Assembly: GCA_002298165.1 (NCBI GenBank)
Contig: DBMI01000110.1
Span: 50,431 to 114,430 of the forward strand
Length of the DNA stretch: 64,000 nucleotides
From: Desulfarculales bacterium UBA702
GTDB taxonomy: Bacteria > Desulfobacterota > Syntrophobacteria > Syntrophobacterales > Syntrophobacteraceae
Direction: 5' to 3'
A model generated the notes under the pieces. It saw nothing but the letters and a program-made list of their open reading frames with translations. It searched no databases and had not been told where the DNA came from. Positions 45,561-55,075 of this stretch are shown here, in pieces (within the stretch, counting starts at the first letter, position 1; every line of letters starts with the position of its first letter). Both the position numbers and the translations under genes were made by a program.

Positions 45561-47966
45561 ATGCTAATCAGTCTTAACTGGCTCCGCGAATATGTAGATT
45601 GCCCGCTCGCTCCACAGGAACTCGGGGACCGGCTCACTATGGCCGGCCTCGAACTCGAGGCGCTCTGGCACCGGTATCCCTACCTCAAGGATGTCATTAC
45701 CGTGCGCATAGACGCGGTCGAACCGCATCCCAATGCCGATAGGCTCAGTATCTGCTCGGTATCGAACGGCTCGAAGATGTACAAGGTTGTTTGCGGTGCT
45801 CCGAATGTGCGTAACGGCGAAATCGCACCGCTTGCGACAGCGGGAGCGGAATTGCCGGGAGGTACTGTGTGTGAGGCGGTCGTCCGAGGCGAGTCATCCC
45901 AGGGAATGCTCTGCTCGGAAAAAGAACTCGGCCTTGGAGATGACCAGAGCGGGATATGGGTCCTGCCGGCCGATACCCCGGTCGGAGTCGCACTCGACAC
46001 GGTGCTTGGTATAGACGATATGCTGATGGGGATAGGGATAACCCCAAACCGCGGCGATTGTCTGTCGATGATCGGAATTGCCAGGGAAGTGGCAGCAATT
46101 TGCGGAAATTCGGTCAAATATCCAGCTACTTATGTTGAAGAGACCGGCCCTCCCATCGAGGAATCTACATCCGTCACTATAGATGACCCTGAAGGGTGTC
46201 CGCGCTACTCGGCCAGGCTCATACGCGGTGTAAAAATCGGTCCGTCGCCCGATTGGCTCAGAAGTCGGATCGAAGCGGTCGGGATGAGGTCGATCAACAA
46301 CATAGTCGATGTCACCAACTTCATCATGATAGAACTCGGACAGCCTCTGCATGCATTCGACTTCAACAGGCTGCGCGAGCACCGTATAGTGGTGCGTAAG
46401 GCTGCCGCCGGCGAGAAGTTCACGACTCTTGACGGCACCGAGCGCGATCTGCCTGAGGGTGCGGTCATGATTTGCGACGGGGCCGGTCCGGTTGCGATCG
46501 GCGGCATTATGGGCGGGCTAAACTCTGAAATATCACCTGACACGATGGACGTCCTGATTGAAAGCGCCTATTTTCAGCCGAATTCGATTCGCAAAACCAG
46601 CAGGAGATTGGGCCTCAAGACTGAATCGAGCTACCGCTTCGAGCGTGGGACCGATCCGGAAGGCGTACTGCGGGCGCTGGATCGCGCGGCCAGGCTGATG
46701 CGCGACGTAGCGGGTGGAACAGTTTCTGCCGGAAGAATAGATGCTTATCCAAGACCCCATACCGCCCCTGTGCTTACCTTGCGCGTTGATTCGACAAACG
46801 GCTTTCTCGGGACAAGCCTTACTGGACCCGAGATGAAGAAAATCCTCGAAAGCATCGAAATGCGCGTCGATGAGATCGACGGAGAAGGAAAAATTCTCCG
46901 GGTCATTCCACCTTCTTTCCGCGGGGATATTACCAGGGAAGTGGACCTGGCGGAAGAAGTAGCGCGTCTTTCCGGATATGACTCAATTCCGGTAACAAGC
47001 CCCACCGGGGCGATCGAGTCGGCACCGCTGGATTCGCATCAGAAGGCCCGCCGGGATCTAAAGCGCATGCTGGCAGGGGCCGGGTTTTTCGAGGTAATAA
47101 ATTATTCCTTCATATCTCAAGAAGCGATAAAGAAACTTCGCCTTCCGGAGGCCGATCCGCTCGTCGAGACCGTGCGGCTGAAAAACCCGCTCAGCGACGA
47201 GCAGGCGGTTATGCGCACTAGCCTCATGCCGGGACTACTCCAGAATGCGCAATACAATTTCGACCGCCGCAACGAGAATGTCAGGATCTTTGAGCTTAGC
47301 AAGGTTTTCCTTCCCGGAAAAGGCGAACTGCTGGCCAATGAGCCTCACCACATAGCGGGACTGATGGCCGGGGCCAGGGTGGCGCAACTGATATACAGCT
47401 CCGGTGAAGAGATTGATTACACCGATATCAAAGGGGCAGTTGAGAGCATCCTGGAATTCTTCAGAATCGAGGGAGCGCGGTTTAGGGCTGAAGAACTTCC
47501 CCCGTGGCTCGACCCCTATTCGTCGGCATCCGTCTATATCGGTTCAGAGCGAATCGGAGAGCTTGGCAGGGCTCATCAGGAAGTCGAGGAAGCCTTTGAC
47601 CTAAGGCGGCCGGTTTTCCTCTTCCGGCTTGATTTCGACAGGCTCTTCGAACTGAGCGGCCCCAGCTCATCTTTCAAGGGGCTTCCGAAATTCCCGGCGG
47701 TTGTGCGCGATATGGCGCTCGTTGCCGATCAGGGATTGCCGGTTGAAAAGCCGCTCGATTATATTTCGTCAATTAACGAACCGTTGCTGGAAAGCGTCGA
47801 GATATTTGATATATTCCGAAGTGAGCAGCTTGGGGATAAAAAAAGCGTCGGCTATCGGCTGACGTATCGTGCGGCTGACAGGAGCCTCACCGACGAAGAA
47901 ATAAACACAGTTCATGACAAAATGGTAAAAAAGGTAGTCGAGAAATTCGGGGTTTCCCTGAGATAG
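45561..47966 (+). CDS. pheT: Phenylalanyl-tRNA synthetase beta subunit
   Basis: 801 residues. tRNA-binding OB domain (VRIDAVEPHPNADRLSICSV, about 48-67), B3/B4 editing core (VDVTNFIMIELGQPLHAFD), B5 domain, catalytic-like core and a C-terminal FDX-ACB domain (KFPAVVRDMALVADQG). Completes the PheRS tetramer. It follows pheS after 111 bases. Confidence 0.96.
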   Translation: MLISLNWLREYVDCPLAPQELGDRLTMAGLELEALWHRYPYLKDVITVRIDAVEPHPNADRLSICSVSNGSKMYKVVCGAPNVRNGEIAPLATAGAELPGGTVCEAVVRGESSQGMLCSEKELGLGDDQSGIWVLPADTPVGVALDTVLGIDDMLMGIGITPNRGDCLSMIGIAREVAAICGNSVKYPATYVEETGPPIEESTSVTIDDPEGCPRYSARLIRGVKIGPSPDWLRSRIEAVGMRSINNIVDVTNFIMIELGQPLHAFDFNRLREHRIVVRKAAAGEKFTTLDGTERDLPEGAVMICDGAGPVAIGGIMGGLNSEISPDTMDVLIESAYFQPNSIRKTSRRLGLKTESSYRFERGTDPEGVLRALDRAARLMRDVAGGTVSAGRIDAYPRPHTAPVLTLRVDSTNGFLGTSLTGPEMKKILESIEMRVDEIDGEGKILRVIPPSFRGDITREVDLAEEVARLSGYDSIPVTSPTGAIESAPLDSHQKARRDLKRMLAGAGFFEVINYSFISQEAIKKLRLPEADPLVETVRLKNPLSDEQAVMRTSLMPGLLQNAQYNFDRRNENVRIFELSKVFLPGKGELLANEPHHIAGLMAGARVAQLIYSSGEEIDYTDIKGAVESILEFFRIEGARFRAEELPPWLDPYSSASVYIGSERIGELGRAHQEVEEAFDLRRPVFLFRLDFDRLFELSGPSSSFKGLPKFPAVVRDMALVADQGLPVEKPLDYISSINEPLLESVEIFDIFRSEQLGDKKSVGYRLTYRAADRSLTDEEINTVHDKMVKKVVEKFGVSLR

Positions 47967-47976
47967 CGAGCGCTCT

Positions 47977-48360
47977 GTGGCTACGAAGGAAGAAAACAAG
48001 AATTCAAAAGACAATATCACCGGGAAATCACCCTGCGATGTAACCTGCATTGTGGGAGATCAAGAGATTAAAGGAATCTCGACCCAGTTCAGCGAGCGAG
48101 GCATCCTGATACTTTGCAAAAAACCCGCCCCGCTTAATGCAAAGGTTAAGCTGGAACTCAATTTCCCTGGTATCAGGAATACCGTGGAGCTTACCGGTGA
48201 AGTAGTCTGGACAAATATTTATGGCTCCGGCGATTCATTGTCCCCAAAAGGAATGGGGGTGAAATTCATAAACATGGAGCGCGAACAGGAGCGCCTTCTG
48301 GCCGAGATAGCCGGACATTATGAATGCCAGACGAGCGTCTATTCCTGCTACTATACCTGA
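47977..48360 (+). CDS. PilZ domain protein
   Basis: 127 residues starting with GTG, 11 bases after pheT. It has the PilZ beta-barrel pattern (GISTQFSERGILILCKKP, LNFPGIRNTVELTGEVVWTN, GMGVKFINM). The c-di-GMP-binding RxxxR ... (D/N)xSxxG motif is only partly kept (FSERG), so binding is uncertain. In many bacteria ihfA or a merR gene stands here after pheT; PilZ here hints at a lineage-specific arrangement. Confidence 0.75.
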   Translation: MATKEENKNSKDNITGKSPCDVTCIVGDQEIKGISTQFSERGILILCKKPAPLNAKVKLELNFPGIRNTVELTGEVVWTNIYGSGDSLSPKGMGVKFINMEREQERLLAEIAGHYECQTSVYSCYYT

Positions 48361-48436
48361 TTTTAGCGGTGGTCCATAATTGCTTCAAATTTTGTTTCCC
48401 GGATTGGCCACGGGCCTTATCCGGGAAAATTGTTTC

Positions 48437-48462
48437 CGGTTGCCGGTTGCGGGTTGCCGGCT
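48437..48462. repeat. Left GTTGCCGG repeat block
   Basis: Tandem GGTTGCCGGTTGCGGGTTGC type sequence: short units of GGTTGCC(G/C). It is matched in inverted orientation by the block at 48931-48960, so the two enclose the four-helix-bundle gene. Confidence 0.75.
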
Positions 48463-48523
48463 GAACGTGTGCTGGTCAAGGGGCTTGTTCTTGAACTAGT
48501 ATAGCTGATTGGGATTGAAGAGG

Positions 48524-48891
48524 ATGAAGAGTTATAGCGACCTTGAGATTTTCAGCCTTTCATATAATCTGGCGATAGGAGTTCATAGACTTTCATTGAG
48601 AATTCCGAAATATGAATTGTTCGAGGAAGGTAGCCAAATACGGAGGTCCGCCAAGGGGATCACATCAGCCATTGTTGAGGGGTTTGGGCGCAGAAGATAC
48701 AAAGCGATTTCGTTAAATATATAATTTATGCCCAGGTTTCGTGCGACGAAACCAAAATCCATCTTCTATTTATCCGTGATATTCACGGGGATGTTGACCC
48801 GCGGGAATTTGAGGATTTATTCAAATCCTATGATGTTCTGGGCGCAAAAATTCATAGATTTATCAAGTATGTTGAGGACGAATGGAGATAA
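48524..48891 (+). pseudogene. Four-helix-bundle (S23/IVS-like) protein, one frameshift
   Basis: A protein of about 121 residues of the four-helix-bundle family first known from 23S rRNA intervening sequences. The first frame gives [20 protein letters not shown] to [10 protein letters not shown]; then a one-base loss at about 48705 moves the rest ([20 protein letters not shown] to YVEDEWR, stop 48889-48891) to another frame. Both halves align to the family without gap. GAAGAGG precedes the ATG. It is flanked by inverted repeats, so it may be a small mobile unit that has decayed, or the shift is a sequence error. Confidence 0.8.
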
Positions 48892-48930
48892 GCACCGGTT
48901 TGTTCATCAACGTGCAACCAAACGCTTAAT

Positions 48931-48960
48931 CCGGCAACCGGCAACCGGCAAGCGGCAACA
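48931..48960. repeat. Right inverted CCGGCAAC repeat block
   Basis: Three near-identical CCGGCAA units followed by AGCGGCAAC: the reverse complement reads GTTGCCGCTTGCCGGTTGCC and onward, matching the block at 48437-48462. Together they form terminal inverted repeats about 470 bases apart. Confidence 0.75.
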
Positions 48961-48981
48961 GTCAATGACAGAGGGATCGTT

Positions 48982-49533
48982 TTGAGGTTCATCGAAATAG
49001 CTTTTGTGGCAATCGCCCTGGGCTGCGATGCGTTTGCCGTTGGGATGGGGGTCGGGGCGAAAACATGCTCTCCAAGGCAGGTGTTCAGGCTCTCCTTTCA
49101 CTTCGGGCTTTTTCAGTTTATTATGCCCCTCCTGGGCTGGTTTTTGGGACAGAATCTGGTGGGGCTTGCAAACCTGTGGGCGCCGTGGATAGCTTTTGCC
49201 CTGCTGTTTTTCATCGGAGCGAAAATGACCGGTGAAAACCTGTTGGGCAAGGATAAGGAACAAAACCCGGAGGAATGCCTTGACCCGACTCGCGGCTTCA
49301 ACCTGGTGCTATTATCTGTTGCAACAAGCCTGGATGCACTAGGGGTGGGTTTAAGCCTCGGATTGATCGGTGCGGGACTGCTTTTTCCCGCTATTTGGAT
49401 AGGGCTGACGGCCGGGGCAATGACCTGGTCTGCAATGAAGCTTGGCAATCGGCTTTCCCATCGGTTCGGCAGGTGGATGGAACTGGCGGGGGGTATCATA
49501 TTAATGGCTATCGCAATCAAACTGGTAATATAG
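48982..49533 (+). CDS. mntP: Manganese efflux pump MntP
   Basis: 183 residues, six TM helices in two halves. Each half has its conserved Asp motif: GCDAFAVGMGVG and SLDALGVGLSLG. MntP exports Mn(II) and protects from Mn excess. The start is TTG at 48982 after GAGGG. No Mn riboswitch (yybP-ykoY) is apparent upstream; instead the inverted repeat block ends about 20 bases before the gene. The purL gene follows 18 bases later. Confidence 0.9.
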   Translation: MRFIEIAFVAIALGCDAFAVGMGVGAKTCSPRQVFRLSFHFGLFQFIMPLLGWFLGQNLVGLANLWAPWIAFALLFFIGAKMTGENLLGKDKEQNPEECLDPTRGFNLVLLSVATSLDALGVGLSLGLIGAGLLFPAIWIGLTAGAMTWSAMKLGNRLSHRFGRWMELAGGIILMAIAIKLVI

Positions 49534-49551
49534 GAAACGGAAAACACTCCG

Positions 49552-52548
49552 ATGGCAAAAAGACTTGAAACAGCGCTCAAGGACCACCTTTTCGACCCGG
49601 AAGGCGCGGGCCTTTGTTCGAGAGTGCGAGACTACTTCGGTTGGGAAATCGGCGAAGCGAGGGTAATCAATATAGTTACTCTGGATACGCAGCTTTCCGA
49701 TTCGGAACTCGAAGCCGTGCGCACTGAAATTTTTACAAATCCAGTGACGCAAGTTTCGAAGTATGGCAGCCTGGCTGCCGATTTTGACTGGGCGATATGG
49801 GTCGGGTTCAGGCCAGGGGTGCGTGATACGGCCGGGAGCGTGGCCGTTGAAGCCCTTTGCGATTTTCTTGGCAGATGTCCGGCTCCCGGTGAGTCCGCAT
49901 ATACTTCAAAACTCTTTCTCCTGAAAGACGCCCCACTTACTCGCGACCAGGCCGAAAAAATCGCGCGGGAGCTTCTAGCAAACGATATCATCCAGCAGTG
50001 GCGCATTTTCAGCCGCGCGGAATGGGACCCCAACCAGGGGGTGGGCCTTGTAGTCCCGAAGGTCCTTATCGCGCATAAGCCTTCGGTAGTGGAAATTCCC
50101 ATAGTTAGCGACGATCAGCTCGCAAAGCTTAGCGATGAGCGCAATCTTGCCCTCAACCGGAATGACGTTCCGGTAATCAGGAAGTATTTCCTCAGGCAGG
50201 AGGTCGTTGAGGAGCGTGCGAAATTCGGACTTGCCGGTCCGACAGACGTTGAGCTCGAAGCCATTTCTCAGGCGAGAAGCGATCATTGCAACCACAATAC
50301 CTTCAGAGGGAAATTCTATTACCACGATCTCGCAACCGGCCAAAAAGTCGAGGTAAACAACCTGTTCAAAAGCTGCATTCAGGCGCCCACACTGCAGATC
50401 CAAAAGGAAAAGGACTGGGTCGTGTCGGTCCTGTGGGACAATGCAGGTGTTGCCCGGTTTGACGAGGACTTCAACTACTCGGTGACGGGCGAAACGCACA
50501 ACAGCCCTTCAAACATGGAGGCCTACGGCGGATCTCTCACCGGAATTGTCGGAATTTATCGCGATATAATGGGAACGGGCAAGGGCTCGCGCCTGGTCGC
50601 TGGACTTTACGGCTACTGTGTCGGGCCGCGCGACTACAGTGGTCCTCTTCGCCCTCACCTGCACCCGAAACGCCTTCTCGATGGTATCGTTCAGGGGGTA
50701 AAGGATGGCGGAAACAAGCACGGAGTCCCAACTCCTTTCGGAATCCTTTTCTTTCACCCATCATATCTTGGCAAGTGCCTCGTTTTTGTCGCATCGATAG
50801 GCATAATGCCGCGGGAAATCAACGGGAAGCGGGTTGATGAAAAGAAACCCGGGCATGGCGATCTGATTATCATGTGCGGCGGGAGGGTAGGAAAGGATGG
50901 GATTCACGGAGTAACTGCGTCGAGCGAATCTTACAGCGAAAGTACTCCTGCTGGGCATGTGCAGATTGGAGACCCTTATCTTCAGAAAAAGATGCACGAT
51001 TTCCTCCTCGAAGCACGCGATGAGGAGCTTGTTACATTCATTACGGATAATGGTGGAGGGGGGCTTTCGTCATCGGTCGGCGAATCGGCTGCCATGGCAG
51101 GCGGGGCGTTTGTCGAGGTCGATAAGGTTCCACTCAAGTATGAAGGCCTCGATGTCTGGGAAATCTGGATTTCGGAGTCCCAGGAGCGCATGACGGTTGC
51201 GGTCAGGCCCGAGGATCTGGACAGGTTTATGGAGCTTTCACGTAAGCACGATACCGAAAGTACGGTCATCGGACGCTATGAAAATACCGGAAAGCTCCAC
51301 CTCAGCTACGGAGGAAGAACCTGTGCCTATCTGGACCTCGATTTCTTTTCGGAAGACTTTCCTCAGTGGGAGTTCGATGCGGAGTGGCTGGCGCCGATGG
51401 CGCGAGGTCTCGTTGAGCCGGTTATCTCCGAACCGGCGGATCCAGGGAGCCTTCTGCACGAAATACTCGCAAGCCCCAATATTTCCAGCCGCGAGTGGAT
51501 ACAGCGCCAGTACGATCATGAGGTCCAGGGAGGGAGCGCGGTTAAATTCATGACAGGCCGCGACCGGGACGTTCCGAACGATGCCGCCGTAGTAAGGCCG
51601 GTCCTGGAAAAGACTGCGGGAATCGCACTTGCCCAGGCGCTCAATCCGACCTACTCGCAAATCGACACGTATGACATGATGGCGGCCACTATAGATGAGG
51701 CGGTGAGGCGAATAATAGCGGTTGGCGGAAAACTTGACGAAATCGGTGGAGTGGATAATTTTTGCTGGCCCAACATCCAGTTCGATCCTGTGACCAACCC
51801 CGATGGCCGCTACAAGGCTGCTCAACTCGTGCGGGCAAACTGGGCTCTTCGCGATATGTGCCTCAGCTACGGCATTCCGCTCCTTTCCGGGAAAGACAGC
51901 ATGTACGTTGACGGGCACCTTCAAGGCAGGTTTGGAGAGCGGCACAAGGTCAGCGGACTTCCCACCATGCAGTTTACGGCAACAGGAATCGTTTCCGACG
52001 TGCTCAGGTCCCAGACAATGGAAGCCAAGGCCCCCGGAGACCTGGTATATGTTGCGGGCGCCACCCGAAACGAGCTGGGGGGCTCGGCCTATTATGATTT
52101 TTTTGGCTACACGGGCCTCAATATTCCGAAAGTGGATCCGGATGAATTCCTATCTCTCTACAAGGCAATGGAACGGGCAATTTCCTCTGGTCTCGTCGCC
52201 TCGTGCCACGGCATCTACCGTGGCGGGCTGGCGGTACATGCCGCATTGGCGGCAATCGGCGGTCGGCTTGGAATGATGATCGATTTGTCCAAAATACCGA
52301 TTGCCGGGGATTCAGAAAGCCCGCTCCGAGTGGATCAGATGCTTTTCAGCGAATCATGCGGACGTTTTCTTTTAACAATCCCGAAGGAGAACCAAACCGC
52401 ATTCGAGGAAATCTTCAAGGGGCTGCCGCTGGGCCTTGCCGGTGAAGTGAGTGAGAAGCCGGAACTGGTATTCACCGGAGGATCGGGACGGGAAATTTTG
52501 CGCGAAGACATATTCTCGCTTCGGAAATCGTGGACGGGGAATCTGTAG
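49552..52548 (+). CDS. purL: Phosphoribosylformylglycinamidine synthase (PurS-like + PurL)
   Basis: 998 residues. The N-terminus (about 35-180) looks like PurS-type domains, followed by the PurL ATP-grasp-like core (SQARSDHCNHNTFRGKFYYH, then GETHNSPSNMEAYGGSLTG) and a second AIR-synthase-like half. There is no glutaminase domain, so an external PurQ is needed; none is in the window. It makes FGAM in de novo purine synthesis. purE lies 33 bases downstream. Confidence 0.92.
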   Translation: MAKRLETALKDHLFDPEGAGLCSRVRDYFGWEIGEARVINIVTLDTQLSDSELEAVRTEIFTNPVTQVSKYGSLAADFDWAIWVGFRPGVRDTAGSVAVEALCDFLGRCPAPGESAYTSKLFLLKDAPLTRDQAEKIARELLANDIIQQWRIFSRAEWDPNQGVGLVVPKVLIAHKPSVVEIPIVSDDQLAKLSDERNLALNRNDVPVIRKYFLRQEVVEERAKFGLAGPTDVELEAISQARSDHCNHNTFRGKFYYHDLATGQKVEVNNLFKSCIQAPTLQIQKEKDWVVSVLWDNAGVARFDEDFNYSVTGETHNSPSNMEAYGGSLTGIVGIYRDIMGTGKGSRLVAGLYGYCVGPRDYSGPLRPHLHPKRLLDGIVQGVKDGGNKHGVPTPFGILFFHPSYLGKCLVFVASIGIMPREINGKRVDEKKPGHGDLIIMCGGRVGKDGIHGVTASSESYSESTPAGHVQIGDPYLQKKMHDFLLEARDEELVTFITDNGGGGLSSSVGESAAMAGGAFVEVDKVPLKYEGLDVWEIWISESQERMTVAVRPEDLDRFMELSRKHDTESTVIGRYENTGKLHLSYGGRTCAYLDLDFFSEDFPQWEFDAEWLAPMARGLVEPVISEPADPGSLLHEILASPNISSREWIQRQYDHEVQGGSAVKFMTGRDRDVPNDAAVVRPVLEKTAGIALAQALNPTYSQIDTYDMMAATIDEAVRRIIAVGGKLDEIGGVDNFCWPNIQFDPVTNPDGRYKAAQLVRANWALRDMCLSYGIPLLSGKDSMYVDGHLQGRFGERHKVSGLPTMQFTATGIVSDVLRSQTMEAKAPGDLVYVAGATRNELGGSAYYDFFGYTGLNIPKVDPDEFLSLYKAMERAISSGLVASCHGIYRGGLAVHAALAAIGGRLGMMIDLSKIPIAGDSESPLRVDQMLFSESCGRFLLTIPKENQTAFEEIFKGLPLGLAGEVSEKPELVFTGGSGREILREDIFSLRKSWTGNL

Positions 52549-52581
52549 CAGGGCGACAATCCGGATAAGGAATTCAGGTCT

Positions 52582-53103
52582 ATGAAAAATCCGCAGGTGG
52601 GCATAGTCATGGGAAGCGCTTCGGATGTTCAGGTGATGGAGGAAGCCGTCCGGGTGCTGGAAAAATTTGGGGTCACATTTGAAGTGCGTATCCTGTCCGC
52701 GCACAGGACACCCGATGAATCTGCCGCATACTTTAAGGCGCTTGCCGGCCGGGGGGTAAAGGTCCTCATTGCGGGTGCGGGGTGGGCGGCCCACCTGGCA
52801 GGCGCCGCGGCGGCAAATACGACTATCCCTGTAATCGGAGTCCCAATTGATTCCTCTCCCTTAAATGGAATGGATGCTTTGCTCGCAACCGTGCAGATGC
52901 CTCCGGGCATCCCCGTTGCAACGGTTGCCGTTGGAAAAGGCGGGGCCTGTAATGCGGGCATTCTGGCAGTGCAAATTTTATCGCTGATCGATCCGGATCT
53001 TGCCGAGCGCTTCGCGGAATATAAAAAAGAAATGGCAGATGAGATAGTTTCCAGGAAAGACAAGGAGTTACAGGAATTCCTCAACGGACGCAACTCGGGC
53101 TAG
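52582..53103 (+). CDS. purE: N5-carboxyaminoimidazole ribonucleotide mutase
   Basis: 173 residues. PurE class I motifs GIVMGSASDVQVMEEA and SAHRTPDES are present; the third motif reads AGAGWAAHLAG where the classical form is AGGAAHLPG, a variant I believe common in deltaproteobacteria. It shifts the carboxylate of N5-CAIR to CAIR. No purK is next to it. The end overlaps the Nudix gene tail to tail by four bases. Confidence 0.93.
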   Translation: MKNPQVGIVMGSASDVQVMEEAVRVLEKFGVTFEVRILSAHRTPDESAAYFKALAGRGVKVLIAGAGWAAHLAGAAAANTTIPVIGVPIDSSPLNGMDALLATVQMPPGIPVATVAVGKGGACNAGILAVQILSLIDPDLAERFAEYKKEMADEIVSRKDKELQEFLNGRNSG

Positions 53104-53561
53104 ACCGTTGGATTGTAAACCTGGAAAGGTTTTTCCTTCGAGCTTTCAAAAGCCCGCCGGATTATCTTTTCGGTCCCCCTTGTAAGATCGTACGAAGAAA
53201 GCCTGTCAAGCGGAACGAAGGCGCATTCATCGGCGTCGGTGGCCGGCAGAGGCTCTCCTTGGGCCGATTCGCACAAGAAATCATGTAGAATATAGTGATA
53301 TTCTATACGGCCCTGGTGGTCTTTTATTACCCGGTCCAGTACGGCGACGAGGTCAAGTACCTTCACATCGAGGCCTACCTCTTCGAGAATTTCCCTGCTA
53401 ACCGCATCCTCAAGGCTTTCTCCCAATTCGACCAGTCCCCCCGGAATTGACCACTTCCCCAACGCGGGCGGGGTTCCCCGGCGAATAAGCAAAACCTCGT
53501 CTCCCCGGAAAATGATTGCCCCTACACCCACAAAAGGCCTGTCGGGATAACGCCTGTTCAT
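53100..53561 (-). CDS. Nudix hydrolase
   Basis: 153 residues with the Nudix box GGLVELGESLEDAVSREILEEVGLD. Also GVGAIIFRGDEVLLIRRG at the N-terminus, as in MutT/ADP-ribose-type enzymes. The substrate, a nucleoside diphosphate linked to something, cannot be named. Start MNRRYPDRPFVGVGA is good. Confidence 0.88.
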   Translation of the reverse strand: MNRRYPDRPFVGVGAIIFRGDEVLLIRRGTPPALGKWSIPGGLVELGESLEDAVSREILEEVGLDVKVLDLVAVLDRVIKDHQGRIEYHYILHDFLCESAQGEPLPATDADECAFVPLDRLSSYDLTRGTEKIIRRAFESSKEKPFQVYNPTV

Positions 53562-53654
53562 CTAATCCTCTCCAAATATCTCGGAAGATTTGGGACCAAA
53601 GGTCCTTCTTACCACGAAGAGCATAACGCCTCGAAGGTTTTATTCAACCCTCTT

Positions 53655-54332
53655 TCATGGCCGGCAAATCCTGCAGGGGCTGAAGCCTTCGGAAAATGCC
53701 CGCAGCCGGTCAGCGAAACTGATCTGGTTCAGTCGTGATGTTTCGCTGCCCAGAAGACATCGGGGCCGGTGAAAAACAAAGGTTTTGAGATTGCCGAAAT
53801 ATACCGGTGACGGTGTCGCGGAACACGCCTCCCATAGCCCACTGCGATTTAATATCGCCTCCCGCTGAGCCTCCAGCAGACCCGGAAGAAGTTCCAGATC
53901 CGCATTTTCACCCTTCCTGTAAACCCAGGCGCTCCCCGATCTTACCATCTCGAAATTAACGCAGGTCCCATCGGGAAGGAACACCCAGGCCAGAAGCCGG
54001 CCGTATCGATCACGCTTTTCGATCCCGTAGCGGACAGTGATTCTTTTTCCAAGCACTATTGCAATGTTTGTTTTGCGGGATTTTTGAGCATAACACTCGG
54101 AGGGATCACCGCCATGGCCCGTCTCAGGGGCATCGATGCCAAGGTAGCGCACCTTTTCACCACTGTCCAAAACAATTGTGTCCCCGTCGCAAACTAATGT
54201 AACGGTTGCTTCAGCAGTGAGCCGAGCCGATTCTGCCGCAGGCCCGGCCTTTCCTGAGCCCGCCTGGGCTGAGAGGGTCAGGCACAATGATATAGCTGAG
54301 AGGATGGAAATAATTGAACCTTTTGTGAACAT
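53655..54332 (-). CDS. Secreted thermonuclease-like nuclease with C-terminal Cys motif
   Basis: 225 residues. Signal peptide (GSIISILSAISLCLTLSAQA), then a staphylococcal-nuclease domain with GDTIVLDSGEKVRYLGIDAPETG, RVYGIEKRDRYGRLLAWV-type residues (here VRYGIEKRDRYGRLLAWVF) and the late Glu region. The last 50 residues (FHRPRCLLGS to GFSPCRICRP) resemble the Ada-type zinc-binding module. ATG at 54330-54332 has GGAG seven bases upstream. It likely cuts extracellular or periplasmic nucleic acid. Confidence 0.82.
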   Translation of the reverse strand: MFTKGSIISILSAISLCLTLSAQAGSGKAGPAAESARLTAEATVTLVCDGDTIVLDSGEKVRYLGIDAPETGHGGDPSECYAQKSRKTNIAIVLGKRITVRYGIEKRDRYGRLLAWVFLPDGTCVNFEMVRSGSAWVYRKGENADLELLPGLLEAQREAILNRSGLWEACSATPSPVYFGNLKTFVFHRPRCLLGSETSRLNQISFADRLRAFSEGFSPCRICRP

Positions 54333-54595
54333 TTCCTGTCTCCACTTGCATCTTGTCACTACGACATTTTAGTATATTGGTCTTGACGAAAGAGGGGGGC
54401 ATGGTATTTTTTACGAGTTCGGAAATCGGTGGAGTCTCGGCCCGGCCATTTCCGAGTCATTCGAGCTTTGTATTGAGGATACGGGCAGGGGCACCCCGTA
54501 CCGGGCCGCGCTTTCCACTATTGAACCACACCGGTCCCTCACCGTACTTCTTCCCACAAAGCAGCCATACTGAGGCAGGGTTTTCGGAGAGAACC

Positions 54596-55060
54596 ATGAG
54601 ATTAATGATAGCCGCGGCAACTCTGCTTGTAATCTTCGTCTGTGTGCCGCTCCCAGCCGTATATTCCGCCCTGGACCAGCCCCAACCGCTCCCGTCCGGT
54701 GCCGAGCAACCAAAAGCGGCAACACCCGAGACTCAAAAACCGGTGCTAAAACAGGCACTCATGTCTGAAAGAGTGGAAAACCTCACTCCTGTTCGTCCCG
54801 GCTTTGCTTTTTCCGTGTCATCGGGCCAGGTCTGTTGTTTTACTTCTTTCGACCCGGTGCCGCAGGCAACAGTTATCTATCACAGGTGGTTTAGAAGAGA
54901 TGAATTAAGCACTCAGACCCGGCTGCGCCTTTATCCTCCGAAATGGTCCACCTATAGCGTTATCCAACTCAGGGAAACCGACAAGGGCCCGTGGAGGGTT
55001 GAGGTAATAGACCAGAACGGTCAGATTTTTCAGGTGCTCAGGTTCAGTATAACCGACTAA
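54596..55060 (+). CDS. DUF2914 secreted protein
   Basis: 154 residues. Signal peptide (MRLMIAAATLLVIFVCVPLP), a Pro-rich spacer and a DUF2914 domain (ATVIYHRWFRRDEL, SSQ near YSVIQL, GPWRVEVIDQNGQIFQVLRF). ATG at 54596 has GGAGAG upstream. DUF2914 proteins are periplasmic and of unknown job. It directly precedes the diadenylate cyclase gene (15-base gap), so co-expression is likely. Confidence 0.8.
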   Translation: MRLMIAAATLLVIFVCVPLPAVYSALDQPQPLPSGAEQPKAATPETQKPVLKQALMSERVENLTPVRPGFAFSVSSGQVCCFTSFDPVPQATVIYHRWFRRDELSTQTRLRLYPPKWSTYSVIQLRETDKGPWRVEVIDQNGQIFQVLRFSITD

Positions 55061-55075
55061 TTGGACGGCCATATA

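Noticed and set aside
48724..48727. Stop in the four-helix-bundle gene as recoding by Sec
   Set aside because: The stop is TAA, and the continuing sequence is in a different frame, so this is a frameshift.
48892..48981. Manganese (yybP-ykoY) riboswitch before mntP
   Set aside because: Only about 90 bases are available and they are filled by the GTTGCCGG repeats; no conserved core is seen.
49552..52548. Truncated purL lacking glutaminase
   Set aside because: The PurS-like plus PurL form normally lacks the glutaminase domain and works with a separate PurQ.
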